The notes beneath the pieces are model-generated. The model was not told the origin of the DNA. It ran no database searches and saw only the letters and a list, made by a program, of their open reading frames with translations. Positions 35,321 to 44,437 of a stretch of DNA of 64,000 nucleotides are shown here, in pieces. A program made the position numbers and the translations under genes. How positions within the stretch are numbered: the first letter of the stretch is position 1; each line of letters opens with the position of its first letter. This stretch comes from Collinsella sp. AF33-16 (GTDB taxonomy: Bacteria; Actinomycetota; Coriobacteriia; Coriobacteriales; Coriobacteriaceae): contig NZ_QRQC01000002.1 in assembly GCF_003475325.1 (NCBI RefSeq), positions 1 through 64,000 on the forward strand. Reading direction: 5' to 3'.

Positions 35321-36340
35321 ATGAGTAACGTTCGCGTTTGTGTAGACGTTGTGGGCGGAGACGAGAAACCTCAGGTTGTTCTCGATGGTATCGAGGCTGC
35401 GCTTGCCGCCGATCCCGATATCGAGGTCCTGGCAGTCGGTCCCGCCGAAATCGTCAATCCCTTTGCCGCGGCCCATGCGCGTGTGGAGGCTCTGGAAGCC
35501 CCTGACATTATCGCCATGGATGACGATCCCATTCGCGCCGTGATGACCAAGCGCAAGTCCTCGATCGTGCTTGCCTGCCGCGCCATCAAAAAGGGCAACG
35601 CGGACGCGTTTTTCTCCGCCGGCTCCACCGGCGCCATGACCGCTGCCGCGACCGCCTACGTCACACCGTTTAGATATATGGCCGAAGGCAAGAAGCAGCC
35701 GGTGCGCCCCTGTTTGACCAATGCGCTGCCCAATCGTGCCGGCGGCCTGACGGTGCTGTGCGACATGGGCGCCAACCCCGATGTCGAGGTGGACGACATG
35801 GTGCGTTTTGCCCAGATGGGTAGCGCTTATGCCCGCGTTGTCCTGGGCATCGAGCATCCTCGCGTGGGCTTGCTTGCCAATGGCACCGAGGACGAGAAGG
35901 GCTCCAACTTTACCAAGGCGTGCTTCCCGGCCATGAAAGCCGCCGTTCCCGGCTTTGTGGGTAACTGCGAGGGAACGGACATCACCTCCGGTAACTTCGA
36001 TGTCGTCGTTGCCGATGGCATGTCGGGCAATATTGCGCTCAAGGCCACCGAGGGTGCTGCCAAGTTCTTGCTGCAGGAACTCAAGGGCGTCTTTATGTCT
36101 TCGCTTGGCACCAAGATCGCCGCGCTGCTCATTAAAAAGCAGATGCGCGAGATAAAGGCCAAGCTTTCGGGCGACGCCAAGGGCGGCGCGATTCTTTTGG
36201 GCTTGCGCGGCGTGGTCCTGATCGGCCATGGCGCCACCTCGGTCGAGGCTGTTAAAAACGGTACGCTCGCGGCGGCCGAAGCCGTGCGCGCAGGGCTGGT
36301 CGAGAACGTTGCCAACTCCATGGACGGCATCGTTTTGTAA
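35321..36340 (+). CDS. plsX: Phosphate acyltransferase PlsX
   Basis: A 339-residue enzyme making acyl-phosphate from acyl-ACP for phospholipid synthesis, peripheral at the membrane. Visible motifs are VCVDVVGGDEKP near the start, FSAGSTGAMTAAA, LCDMGANPD, LLANGTEDEKGS and VADGMSGNIALKATEG. I use ATG 35321 (MSNVRV) because AAGGAG sits at 35308-35313; the upstream ATG at 35315 is too close. acpP follows. Confidence 0.94.
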   Translation: MSNVRVCVDVVGGDEKPQVVLDGIEAALAADPDIEVLAVGPAEIVNPFAAAHARVEALEAPDIIAMDDDPIRAVMTKRKSSIVLACRAIKKGNADAFFSAGSTGAMTAAATAYVTPFRYMAEGKKQPVRPCLTNALPNRAGGLTVLCDMGANPDVEVDDMVRFAQMGSAYARVVLGIEHPRVGLLANGTEDEKGSNFTKACFPAMKAAVPGFVGNCEGTDITSGNFDVVVADGMSGNIALKATEGAAKFLLQELKGVFMSSLGTKIAALLIKKQMREIKAKLSGDAKGGAILLGLRGVVLIGHGATSVEAVKNGTLAAAEAVRAGLVENVANSMDGIVL

Positions 36341-36406
36341 GAGCGAGTTAGAGCGCTGTTATGTGCCTCGCGGCCTGCTTCGTGGGGTAGAATCAGAACC
36401 GTGTCT

Positions 36407-36428
36407 TGGTACCGCCCGGGCGGTACCA
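36407..36428. promoter_or_regulatory. 22-bp perfect palindrome upstream of acpP
   Basis: TGGTACCGCCC is followed immediately by its exact reverse complement, then TTCTTTT. With no loop it is a weak terminator but a good operator candidate. It lies between plsX and acpP, both fatty-acid genes. Confidence 0.5.
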
Positions 36429-36464
36429 TTCTTTTGGTATTCATGCACTATGAGAGGAAGCGCT

Positions 36465-36707
36465 ATGGACCGCTCCGAAATCTTCGACAAGATCGCCGAG
36501 GTCGCTGCTGACGTTCTGGGCGTCGATGTTGCCGAAATTAGCGATGAGACCACCTTTGACGACCTCGATGCCAACTCGCTCGAGCGCCTGCAACTGGTTA
36601 CGGCTATCGAGGACGAGTTCAATCTCGAGATCGATGACGAGACCCTGCTCTCGCTCAACTCTGTCGCCGACGCCGTCGACGCGATCGAAAACGCCAGGGA
36701 GGCTTAG
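36465..36707 (+). CDS. acpP: Acyl carrier protein
   Basis: An 80-residue acidic four-helix protein that carries growing fatty acids on phosphopantetheine. The attachment site reads DANSLERLQL, with the conserved Ser but Asn in place of the usual Asp in the DSL motif. It is followed by the EFNLEIDDE helix. ATG 36465 is preceded by GAGAGGAAG. The gene lies between plsX and rnc, the common Gram-positive arrangement. Confidence 0.93.
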   Translation: MDRSEIFDKIAEVAADVLGVDVAEISDETTFDDLDANSLERLQLVTAIEDEFNLEIDDETLLSLNSVADAVDAIENAREA

Positions 36708-36710
36708 GTC

Positions 36711-37436
36711 TTGGCTTTATCCGAACGACTTACGCGCGCCCAGGAGATTCTGGGCCACGAGTTCAATGACAAGGTGCTGCTGCGCGCGGCCCTTACGCAT
36801 CCTTCGGCCGTCGAAGGCCAGCCAGTCTCGGCAAGCTACGAGCGCCTTGAGTTCTTGGGTGATTCCATTTTGGGCGCCGTTGTCGCACGCTCCCTGTTTG
36901 TGTCCTATCCGGAGTTTGACGAGGGCAAGCTCACGCGCCTGAAGGTGTCCCTTGTCTCGGGCGCCACGCTGTCCGAGGTGTCGCACGAGCTGGGTATCGA
37001 TGACATCATCATCTTTGGTGCCTCCGAGACCGGTACCGGCGCGCGCGGCCTGCACTCGGCGCTCGAGAACGTCTACGAGTCGCTCGTGGGCGCGCTGTAT
37101 CTGGACGCCGGCTGGGATGCCGCGGCGGAGTTTATCCACCGTACGCTCAAGCCGCATTTGGCTTCCGAGCGTGCCGAGCATCCTGCAAACCCCAAGTCGT
37201 TTTTGCAGGAGTGCGTGCAGGCCGACGGCCACGAGCCTCCCGCGTACAAGCTGGTCGGCTCCGAGGGCCCTGCGCATGCGCCCACCTTTACCGCCGTGGT
37301 GTTGATCGATGGTATTCGCCAGGGTCGCGGCTCCGGCTCCTCAAAGAAGGAAGCCGAGGGAGCCGCTGCACTCGAGGCACTTGACCGCATGGGCTACACC
37401 ACCAACGGCGTGATTCTCAACAAGAAGCCTGTTTAA
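36711..37436 (+). CDS. rnc: Ribonuclease III
   Basis: A 241-residue double-strand-specific endoribonuclease that processes rRNA and some mRNAs. The signature YERLEFLGDSILG holds the catalytic acidic residues, and the second acidic cluster is NVYESLVGALYLDAG. The C-terminal double-stranded RNA-binding domain (about 160-235) ends in GSSKKEAEGAAALEALDR. TTG 36711 is the start; GGGAGG lies at 36696-36702, inside the end of acpP. Confidence 0.94.
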   Translation: MALSERLTRAQEILGHEFNDKVLLRAALTHPSAVEGQPVSASYERLEFLGDSILGAVVARSLFVSYPEFDEGKLTRLKVSLVSGATLSEVSHELGIDDIIIFGASETGTGARGLHSALENVYESLVGALYLDAGWDAAAEFIHRTLKPHLASERAEHPANPKSFLQECVQADGHEPPAYKLVGSEGPAHAPTFTAVVLIDGIRQGRGSGSSKKEAEGAAALEALDRMGYTTNGVILNKKPV

Positions 37437-37446
37437 GCGAGGAACC

Positions 37447-40400
37447 GTGTATCTCAAGTCCCTCACGCTCAAAGGGTTCAAGTCGTTTGCCGACCGCGCC
37501 CATATGACGTTTGAGCCGGGCCTGACCGTCATCGTCGGTCCCAACGGCTCGGGAAAATCGAACATCTCTGACTCGATTCTGTGGGTCCTGGGCGAGCAGA
37601 GCGCCAAGCAGCTGCGCGGCCAGGCCATGGAGGATGTCATCTTCTCGGGCTCGTCAGCGCGCAAGCCGGTGGGTGTCGCCGAGGTCACGCTGGTGCTCGA
37701 TAACTCGGACCATATGCTGCCCGTCGACTTTGACGAGGTCGCCATCACCCGTCGTATGTATCGCTCGGGCGAAAGCGAGTACCTCATCAACTCGAGTCCG
37801 TGCCGCCTGATGGACATTCAGGACATCCTGCACGATTCGGGTCTGGGTAAGGATACGCATTCCATCATCAGCCAGGGCAAGCTCGACGCCATTTTGCAGA
37901 GCCGCCCCGAGGAGCGCCGCGCCCTGATCGAGGAGGCTGCCGGCATCTCCAAGCACAAGCGCCGCAAGGAGCGTGCGCTCAAAAAGATTAAGTCGATGGA
38001 CGAGCACTTGACGCGTGCCCGCGACATCAATAAGGAAATCGCCCGTCAGCTGCGACCCCTGGAGCGTCAGGTCGATCGCGCGCGCAAGTACAAAGAGCTT
38101 TCCTCGCGCGCGAACGAGCTTACGCAGATGCTAGCCGTCGACGAGCTGCGTTCGCTGCAGTCGCAGTGGAACGACCTGGAGAGCCGCTCCAAGGAAGGTG
38201 CCGCCGAGCTGGAGCTTGCGCAGTACCGCTTGGGCGAAAAGGAACGCGAGCTCGAGAAGCTCCAGGTCATGCTCGAGGAAAAGGGCCTGTTTGTGGGCGA
38301 TCTGGGCGAGCGGCGCCGCCATATGCAAGACGTGGTCGGCCGCATTAACTCCGATATGCGCCTGCTCGAGGAAAAGGGCCACAACATGGTGTCGCGCCTG
38401 TCCGACATGCGCGGCCAGATCTCGAGCTCCGAGCATCAGCGTCGTCGCGTGGTCGAGGAGCTCGAGGACGCGCGTGCGCAGCTTGAGGAAGTGACCGGCG
38501 CGCACATGCAGGCCCAGGAGGACGTTGACGCCGCTGGTCCTGCCGCCGCTCAGCTCCACGAGCGGCGCGTGGCGCTCGACAATCAGATTTCGCAGCTTAC
38601 GCGTGAGCAACGCGATGTGCAGCGTGTGGCCGATAACGCGGCGCTCGAACTCGCCAAGGTGAAGGACTCGCTGAGCAACGCCGAGGTCGAGGACAACATG
38701 TACGCCTCACGCCTGGAGCAGATCGACGAGCAGCTCGAGGAAGTCACGGCCTCACTCGAGAGCCGTCGCGACCGCGCTGAGGAGCTCGACAGTGCACTTG
38801 ATCAGGCCCGTCAAGCCCAGATTGATGCTCGCGAGGCTACCGAGGTCGCCCGTGCAGCCCTTAAGGACCTGCGTGCCCGCGAGAGCGAGGCGCGCAACAA
38901 ACTGTCCGAGGTGCGCTCGGAGCTTGCCAGCCAAAAGAAGCTCGATGCCCGCATGGCTGACAGCTCGCCGCTGGTGAGCCGTCTGATGGGTGCGCTGGGC
39001 GACGATGTCTCGGGTCGTCTGGGCGACGTGCTCGAGGCCCCGCGTGAGCTTGAGGGCCTGGTTGAGCAATTGCTCGCCGGCGATATCGATGCGCTGCTGT
39101 TCGACGATGCGTCCGCGCTTGAGCGTGCCGGTCGTGCCGCTCTGGACCAGAAGAAGGCCTCGGGCGAGGCGCTGCTGGTCGCGCGCGGTGTGAGCGCCTC
39201 TGCTGCCGCTAAGGGCGCTGCCGGTTCCCGCCTGGTCGATTGCCTGTCCGTGCGTGCGGGCTACGGTCCGGTCGTCGAGGCACTGCTCGGCGGCTATTAC
39301 GTTGTCGATGACTTGGCTGCCGCACTGGCCGCGCCCGTCGTTGACGGTGTGACCTACGTGACGCCCGATGGCGCCCGCGTGAGCTGTGGTGGCCTGGTGC
39401 GTGTGGGGCTCGATGCCGGCGAGGCTTCGGGTGCCTTGGAGCGCAAGCGCCGCATCCGTGAGCTCGAGGGCTTGGAGCCCGATCTGGCTGCTATCTTTGA
39501 GCATGTTTCGGACCAAGTCGTTGAGGCCAACGTCGCCGTCGAGGAGGCCCGTGCCGCCGAGGGCGATGCCGCTGGCGAGATCGCCCGTCTTGAGGGCGAG
39601 CGTCGCTCCCTGTTGTCCGAGATCGGCCGTCTGGAGCAAAGCGCCAACAATGGCGAAGTCGAGCGCGTGCGTATTTCCAAGCGCCGCGAGCAGGCTGCCG
39701 AGGCCGTTCGTGCCGCACGCCCGCGCGTGGATGAACTTACCCGTTCGCGTGACGAGGCCCGTGCGCAGGCGAGCGACTTAGGCTTGCAGATTGCCGAGGC
39801 CAATGACGAGCTCGACCGCGTGCGCCGTGACGATTCCGAGGCCGCCGGTAAGCTCGCCGACGCTAAGGTACGCCTGGCTCAGACGAGCGAGCGCCTGCGT
39901 TCGCTGAAGGGCCGCGTGCCCGATCTTGAGCATCGTATGGAGGGTATCGACCGTCGTATCCGCGGGACGCGTCAGGCCTCGCGCTCGCTCGAGCTGCTGC
40001 GCCTTCGCGTCGATCCCATGCACGAGCGCTATTCGGCCCTGCTGGAGTGCGCGTCGGATTGGGCTGCGCGCCTGCGCGACCAGGCGTCGCTCGAGGAGGC
40101 GGACTCGGCCTCGCTCAAGAAGACCATCGAGGACGCCAAGACCGAGGTCGCCCGCGCTAAGGAGAAGGTCGATACCGCCACCGCCACGCAAAACGAGTTT
40201 AAGGTCGCGCGTGGCAAGCTCGAGGTGCAGGTAGAGGCCGCCATTAAGGCCATTACCGCCGATGGCAACACGGTGCTCGAGGAAGCGCTCATGCTTCCCG
40301 CGCCCACGGACCGCGATGCCGCCGAGCGCGAGCTCAACCAGCTTGTGCGCCAGATCAACAACCTTGGTCCCGTGAACCAAGTTGCCATGGAGGAGTACGA

Positions 40401-40983
40401 TCAGCTCAAGCGCCGTGCCGATTACATCGAGGAGCAACTTGCCGATCTGGAGAGCGCGCGCAAGGCGCTCACCAAGATCACGGTGGCCATCGACCGCAAG
40501 ATGCGCAAGGCGTTCCTGGTGACGTTTGAGAAGGTTGATGCGAACTTCCGCGAGATCTTCGCCATGCTCTTCCCGGGCGGCCAGGCTCATCTGGAGATGA
40601 CCGACCCCGAGCACCCGGCCGAGACGGGTATCGAGGTCGTGGCCCAACCGCGCGGCAAGCGCATCACCAAGATGATGCTCATGTCGGGCGGCGAGAAGAG
40701 CCTGACGGCGCTCGCCCTGCTCTTTGCCGTATACCGTACGCGCACGGTGCCGTTCTATGTGCTGGACGAGGTCGAGGCTGCGCTCGACGACGCCAACCTG
40801 TCCAAGCTCATCGGCGCCCTCGATGTGCTGCGTTCCGATACGCAGCTCTTGGTAATCTCGCATCAGCGCCGTACTATGGAGGATGCTGACGTCCTCTACG
40901 GCGTCTCGATGCAAGCCGACGGCGTCAGTCGCGTCGTCTCGCAAAAACTCGATCGCGAAACTGGAAAGGTCGTGAATGCATAA
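37447..40983 (+). CDS. smc: Chromosome segregation protein SMC
   Basis: An 1178-residue condensin ATPase. The N-terminal head has Walker A GPNGSGKSNISDSI. Long coiled coils surround a hinge domain at about residues 505-660. The C-terminal head has the LMSGGEKSLTALALLFAV signature and the Walker B block FYVLDEVEAALDDANL. It organises and segregates the chromosome with ScpAB, which are not in this window. GTG 37447 follows rnc by 10 nt. Its stop overlaps the ftsY start as TAATG. Confidence 0.97.
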   Translation: MYLKSLTLKGFKSFADRAHMTFEPGLTVIVGPNGSGKSNISDSILWVLGEQSAKQLRGQAMEDVIFSGSSARKPVGVAEVTLVLDNSDHMLPVDFDEVAITRRMYRSGESEYLINSSPCRLMDIQDILHDSGLGKDTHSIISQGKLDAILQSRPEERRALIEEAAGISKHKRRKERALKKIKSMDEHLTRARDINKEIARQLRPLERQVDRARKYKELSSRANELTQMLAVDELRSLQSQWNDLESRSKEGAAELELAQYRLGEKERELEKLQVMLEEKGLFVGDLGERRRHMQDVVGRINSDMRLLEEKGHNMVSRLSDMRGQISSSEHQRRRVVEELEDARAQLEEVTGAHMQAQEDVDAAGPAAAQLHERRVALDNQISQLTREQRDVQRVADNAALELAKVKDSLSNAEVEDNMYASRLEQIDEQLEEVTASLESRRDRAEELDSALDQARQAQIDAREATEVARAALKDLRARESEARNKLSEVRSELASQKKLDARMADSSPLVSRLMGALGDDVSGRLGDVLEAPRELEGLVEQLLAGDIDALLFDDASALERAGRAALDQKKASGEALLVARGVSASAAAKGAAGSRLVDCLSVRAGYGPVVEALLGGYYVVDDLAAALAAPVVDGVTYVTPDGARVSCGGLVRVGLDAGEASGALERKRRIRELEGLEPDLAAIFEHVSDQVVEANVAVEEARAAEGDAAGEIARLEGERRSLLSEIGRLEQSANNGEVERVRISKRREQAAEAVRAARPRVDELTRSRDEARAQASDLGLQIAEANDELDRVRRDDSEAAGKLADAKVRLAQTSERLRSLKGRVPDLEHRMEGIDRRIRGTRQASRSLELLRLRVDPMHERYSALLECASDWAARLRDQASLEEADSASLKKTIEDAKTEVARAKEKVDTATATQNEFKVARGKLEVQVEAAIKAITADGNTVLEEALMLPAPTDRDAAERELNQLVRQINNLGPVNQVAMEEYDQLKRRADYIEEQLADLESARKALTKITVAIDRKMRKAFLVTFEKVDANFREIFAMLFPGGQAHLEMTDPEHPAETGIEVVAQPRGKRITKMMLMSGGEKSLTALALLFAVYRTRTVPFYVLDEVEAALDDANLSKLIGALDVLRSDTQLLVISHQRRTMEDADVLYGVSMQADGVSRVVSQKLDRETGKVVNA

Positions 40984-41900
40984 TGGGATTCTTTGACGCA
41001 CTCTCGCGCGGACTTGAGCGCAGCCGCGAGGCCCTCAACGAGGTCTTCTACTTTGGCGGCGAGGTCGACGAGGATTTTTGGGAGGATCTTGAGGACACCC
41101 TCGTCATGGGTGACATGGGCGCCGAGGTCGCCATTCAGGTCTCCGATGACCTGCGTGACGCCGCCGCCAAGAAGAACCTCAAGACCGCCCCGCAGCTTCG
41201 TCGCGCCCTGGCCGAGCAGCTCGAGGGCCATTTTGTGCCTGTTGAGCGCGACCCGTTTTCCGATACGCCGAGCTGCGTGCTGTTTGTCGGCATCAACGGT
41301 GCCGGCAAGACCACCACGGTCGGCAAGATTGCGAGCGCCATGGCCGCCCGCGGCAAGAACGTGGTGATCGGTTCGGCCGACACTTTCCGCGCTGCCGCCA
41401 TCGAGCAGCTTGATGTGTGGGGTCAGCGTGCCGGTGTTCCCGTCATCAAGCGTGACCGCGGCTCTGATCCGGCGAGCGTGTGCTATGACGTGCTCGACGA
41501 GGCCGATAAGCGCGGCAGCGACCTGGTGCTTATCGACACCGCCGGTCGTCTGCATACGAGCCCCGAGCTCATGCGCGAGCTCGCCAAGGTGGTCAACGTG
41601 ACGCGTAAGCGCGCCGCCAATATGGCCGCCGGTCCCATGCCGGTCTCGGTCGTGCTTGTGATCGATGCCGCCACCGGCCAGAACGGTCTGAACCAGGCGC
41701 TCGAGTTTAACGAGGCGCTGGGCCTGGACGGTATTATCATGACTAAGCTGGACGGCACGGCTAAGGGCGGTATCGCCATGGCCGTGGCCGAGAAGCTCAA
41801 GCTCCCGATCCTGCGCATCGGCGTGGGCGAGCAGGTCGATGACCTGCAGGAGTTTAACGCCAAAGATTTCTGCCGCGCCCTGGTGGGCGAGTCCAACTAA
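40983..41900 (+). CDS. ftsY: Signal recognition particle receptor FtsY
   Basis: A 305-residue SRP receptor GTPase at the membrane. The N-domain (1-90) precedes the G-domain with GINGAGKTTTVGKIA, ADTFRAAAIEQL, LIDTAGRL and TKLDGTAKGG. The acidic N-terminal A-domain of enterobacterial FtsY is absent, as usual in Gram-positives. It shares one base with smc and is followed 10 nt later by ffh, its functional partner. Confidence 0.95.
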   Translation: MGFFDALSRGLERSREALNEVFYFGGEVDEDFWEDLEDTLVMGDMGAEVAIQVSDDLRDAAAKKNLKTAPQLRRALAEQLEGHFVPVERDPFSDTPSCVLFVGINGAGKTTTVGKIASAMAARGKNVVIGSADTFRAAAIEQLDVWGQRAGVPVIKRDRGSDPASVCYDVLDEADKRGSDLVLIDTAGRLHTSPELMRELAKVVNVTRKRAANMAAGPMPVSVVLVIDAATGQNGLNQALEFNEALGLDGIIMTKLDGTAKGGIAMAVAEKLKLPILRIGVGEQVDDLQEFNAKDFCRALVGESN

Positions 41901-41910
41901 GGAGTGACTA

Positions 41911-43386
41911 GTGTTTGATTCTCTGAGCGATCGCCTCAATGACACATTTGACCGCCTGCGCGGCAAGGGTAAGCTGACCGAGGCCGATATTACTTCGGCC
42001 ATGCGCGACATTCGCATGGCGCTGCTCGAGGCCGACGTCAATTTTAAGGTCGTCAAGGAGTTCGTCGCCAAGACCAAGGAGCGCTGCATGACCGCCGAGG
42101 TCATGGAGTCGTTGTCGCCGGCGCAAAACGTCGTCAAGATCGTGCTCGACGAGCTCACCGAGATGCTCGGCTCAACCGAGAGCAAGCTCGTCTTTAGCAA
42201 CCGCATTCCCAATGTCATTATGCTCGTGGGCCTGCAGGGCTCCGGTAAGACCACGGCAGCCGTAAAGCTTGCCTACCTGCTCAAGAAGCAGGGCCGCTCG
42301 CCGTTGCTCGCAGCGTGCGACGTCTACCGTCCCGCCGCTGCCGACCAGCTGGCCACGCTCGGTGGCGAGATTGGCGTACCGGTCTTCCGCGGCGACGGTG
42401 CGCACCCGGTCGACATTGCCAAGGGTGCCATCCAGGAGGCCGTCGACCACCTGCGTGACGTGGTCATCGTCGATACCGCCGGTCGTCTTCAGATCGACGA
42501 GCAGATGATGCAGGAGGCCGTTGACATCAAGAAGGCCGTCAAGCCCGACCAGGTGCTGATGGTCGTCGACGCCATGACCGGCCAGGACATCGTCAACGTC
42601 GTCTCGACCTTTGCCGATCGCACCGACTTTGACGGCGTGATCATCTCCAAGCTCGACGGTGACGCCCGTGGCGGTGGCGCACTTTCGGTACGTCAGGTGA
42701 CCGGCAAGCCCATCAAGTTCGTGAGCATGGGCGAGAAACCCGATTCGCTTGAGCCCTTCTATCCCGATCGCATGGCCAAGCGCATCTTGGGCATGGGCGA
42801 TGTCGTCGGCATCATCGAGAAGGCCCAGGAGGCCGCCGATGCAGAGCAGCTCGAGGCTGCCGAGCGCATGCTGCGCGAGGGATTTACCATGAACGACATG
42901 CTCGACCAGATGAAAGCCGTCAAAAAGATGGGCGGTATGAAGGGTATCCTGGGCATGCTCCCCGGTGGTCAGCGTGCACTCAACCAGATGGGCGGCAACC
43001 TGGACGAGGGCATCTTCGATAAGAACGAGGCCATCATCATGTCGATGACCAAGGAGGAGCGCCTGCGTCCCTCCATCATCAACGGCCAGCGCCGCGCCCG
43101 CATTGCCAAGGGTGCCGGCGTAACCCCCACCGAGGTCAACAGCCTTATGAAGCAGTGGGGCGAGATGAATAAGATGATGGGCCGCATGCGCACGATGGCC
43201 AATCAGGCGCAGGCCGGCGGCAAAAAGGGCAAAAAGGGAAAGAAGGGCAAGAAGATGCGCATGCCCAATATCCCTGGCCTGGACGCTATGGGTCTGGGCG
43301 GCATGGGCGGCCTAGGTACGGGCGGTCCCAAGTCCGATATGGAGCTGCTGCGCCAGATGGAAGCGCAGATGCGTAATAAGAAATAG
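41911..43386 (+). CDS. ffh: Signal recognition particle protein Ffh
   Basis: A 491-residue SRP GTPase that binds signal peptides and 4.5S/SRP RNA. The N-domain and G-domain are visible (GLQGSGKTTAAVKLA, CDVYRPAAADQL, IVDTAGRLQ, SKLDGDARGGGAL). The methionine-rich M-domain extends from about residue 325 (FTMNDMLDQMKAVKKMGGMK). A Lys/Gly/Met-rich C-terminal tail is present. The start is GTG 41911. The SRP RNA gene is not in the window. The smc-ftsY-ffh cluster is conserved in Gram-positives. Confidence 0.96.
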   Translation: MFDSLSDRLNDTFDRLRGKGKLTEADITSAMRDIRMALLEADVNFKVVKEFVAKTKERCMTAEVMESLSPAQNVVKIVLDELTEMLGSTESKLVFSNRIPNVIMLVGLQGSGKTTAAVKLAYLLKKQGRSPLLAACDVYRPAAADQLATLGGEIGVPVFRGDGAHPVDIAKGAIQEAVDHLRDVVIVDTAGRLQIDEQMMQEAVDIKKAVKPDQVLMVVDAMTGQDIVNVVSTFADRTDFDGVIISKLDGDARGGGALSVRQVTGKPIKFVSMGEKPDSLEPFYPDRMAKRILGMGDVVGIIEKAQEAADAEQLEAAERMLREGFTMNDMLDQMKAVKKMGGMKGILGMLPGGQRALNQMGGNLDEGIFDKNEAIIMSMTKEERLRPSIINGQRRARIAKGAGVTPTEVNSLMKQWGEMNKMMGRMRTMANQAQAGGKKGKKGKKGKKMRMPNIPGLDAMGLGGMGGLGTGGPKSDMELLRQMEAQMRNKK

Positions 43387-43410
43387 AGCTGTAATTCCAG
43401 CTTGATATGG

Positions 43411-43451
43411 CAAAGGCCACTCGGAAGCTAGCGGGTGGCCTTTGTTGTTGG
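43411..43451 (+). terminator. Intrinsic terminator of ffh
   Basis: A 10-bp stem (CAAAGGCCAC with GTGGCCTTTG) with a 14-nt loop is followed by TTGTTGG. The next gene is convergent, so this also protects it from read-through. Confidence 0.7.
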
Positions 43452-43506
43452 CTTTGATTGTTGGGTTGCGTTCGGCTTCGCGTCCCGAGCTCGCGGTGCC
43501 GTGCCG

Positions 43507-44271
43507 TTAGTGGCAGCCGCAGCCCTCATGGCCTTCGTGGTCGTGGTGGCCGTGGCAGCCGCAGGACCCGCCATGCTCATGGGTGTGCTCGTGGTCGTGG
43601 CTGTGGCAGCCGCACGTGGCCTCGCCGTTCTGTGCGAGCGTGCCGGCGATAAGGGCCTCGACGCAAGCGTCGCAGCTGCCCTGGGCACCTGCGTATACCG
43701 TGATGCCGGCTTGGGCAAGCGCGTTGATAGCGCCTCCGCCGATGCCGCCGCAGATGAGCGTGTCCACGCCGCCGTTGGCGAGCAGGCCCGCAAGTGCGCC
43801 GTGGCCGGTGCCGCCGGTGCCCACGACCTGCTCGTTGAGCACCTTGCCGTCCTGAACGTCGTAGATCTTGAACTGCTCGCTGCGGCCAAAGTGCATAAAG
43901 ATGTTGCCATTGTCGTACGTGGTTGCCACCCTCATGGTGCCGACCCCCTTTGCTGGCCATGCGGCCGTTGTCGTGGTGATGGGGGAGTACGCGATATTGC
44001 CGCCTTCGATGATGAGCGCCCGACCATTGACCAACGCGTTTGCCACCTTGCGATGCGCTCGGCTGCAAATAGCCGCCACCGTGGCGCGCGCGATGCCCAT
44101 CTGCTGTGCGACTGCCTCTTGGTTAAGGCCTTCCAGGTCGCACAGGCGCAGCACCTCGAGTTCGTCGACCGTCATGTCGATGGCGTCTCCACTGGCAAGG
44201 CCGTCGGGGGTAAAGCCGCGATATTCGGGGATGATCCCAACACGGCGCAATTTCTCGCGTCTTCCTGCCAT
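43507..44271 (-). CDS. DUF134 HTH / NifX-NifB-like fusion with His-rich metal-binding tail
   Basis: A 254-residue protein in three parts. Residues 1-100 are a DUF134-type HTH (LEVLRLCDLEGLNQEAVAQQ, GIARATVAAICSRAHRKVA). Residues 110-215 are a NifX/NifB/NafY-like domain (TYDNGNIFMHFGRSEQFKIY, GGVDTLICGGIGGGAINAL), which in nitrogenase systems binds iron-molybdenum cluster precursors. Residues 218-254 are a His/Cys/Gly-rich tail of repeated GCH/DHEH-type units, likely to bind metal. It probably senses or handles iron-sulphur or another metal and regulates DNA. Palindromes at 44286-44297 and 44335-44354 in its upstream region are candidate binding sites. Confidence 0.8.
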   Translation of the reverse strand: MAGRREKLRRVGIIPEYRGFTPDGLASGDAIDMTVDELEVLRLCDLEGLNQEAVAQQMGIARATVAAICSRAHRKVANALVNGRALIIEGGNIAYSPITTTTAAWPAKGVGTMRVATTYDNGNIFMHFGRSEQFKIYDVQDGKVLNEQVVGTGGTGHGALAGLLANGGVDTLICGGIGGGAINALAQAGITVYAGAQGSCDACVEALIAGTLAQNGEATCGCHSHDHEHTHEHGGSCGCHGHHDHEGHEGCGCH

Positions 44272-44285
44272 ACGTGCTCCTTATC

Positions 44286-44297
44286 TGACATATGTCA
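44286..44297. promoter_or_regulatory. Palindromic operator candidate, site 1
   Basis: The perfect 12-bp palindrome TGACATATGTCA lies 15 nt upstream of the DUF134 start codon. A second copy of its core is found at 44335-44354. Confidence 0.55.
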
Positions 44298-44334
44298 ACA
44301 ATAGAATAACGAACGTGCAGATTTACGCAAGAGA

Positions 44335-44354
44335 TTTCTGGCATATGTCAGAAA
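44335..44354. promoter_or_regulatory. Palindromic operator candidate, site 2
   Basis: A 20-bp near-palindrome TTTCTGGCATATGTCAGAAA shares the CATATGTCA core with site 1, about 49 nt away. It lies in the divergent region between the DUF134 gene and thyA and could control both. Confidence 0.55.
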
Positions 44355-44437
44355 ACAAGGGCTTATGTTTGGGCTGTGGGGCCGCGTGCGCCTGGGCTAC
44401 AATGAATCTCGCTTGTAGGCGACTGACAGGAGGGTCA

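Noticed and set aside
43435..44304. 289-codon + strand frame opposite the DUF134 fusion
   Set aside because: Starts inside the ffh terminator, crosses the operator region and mirrors the His-rich fusion protein.
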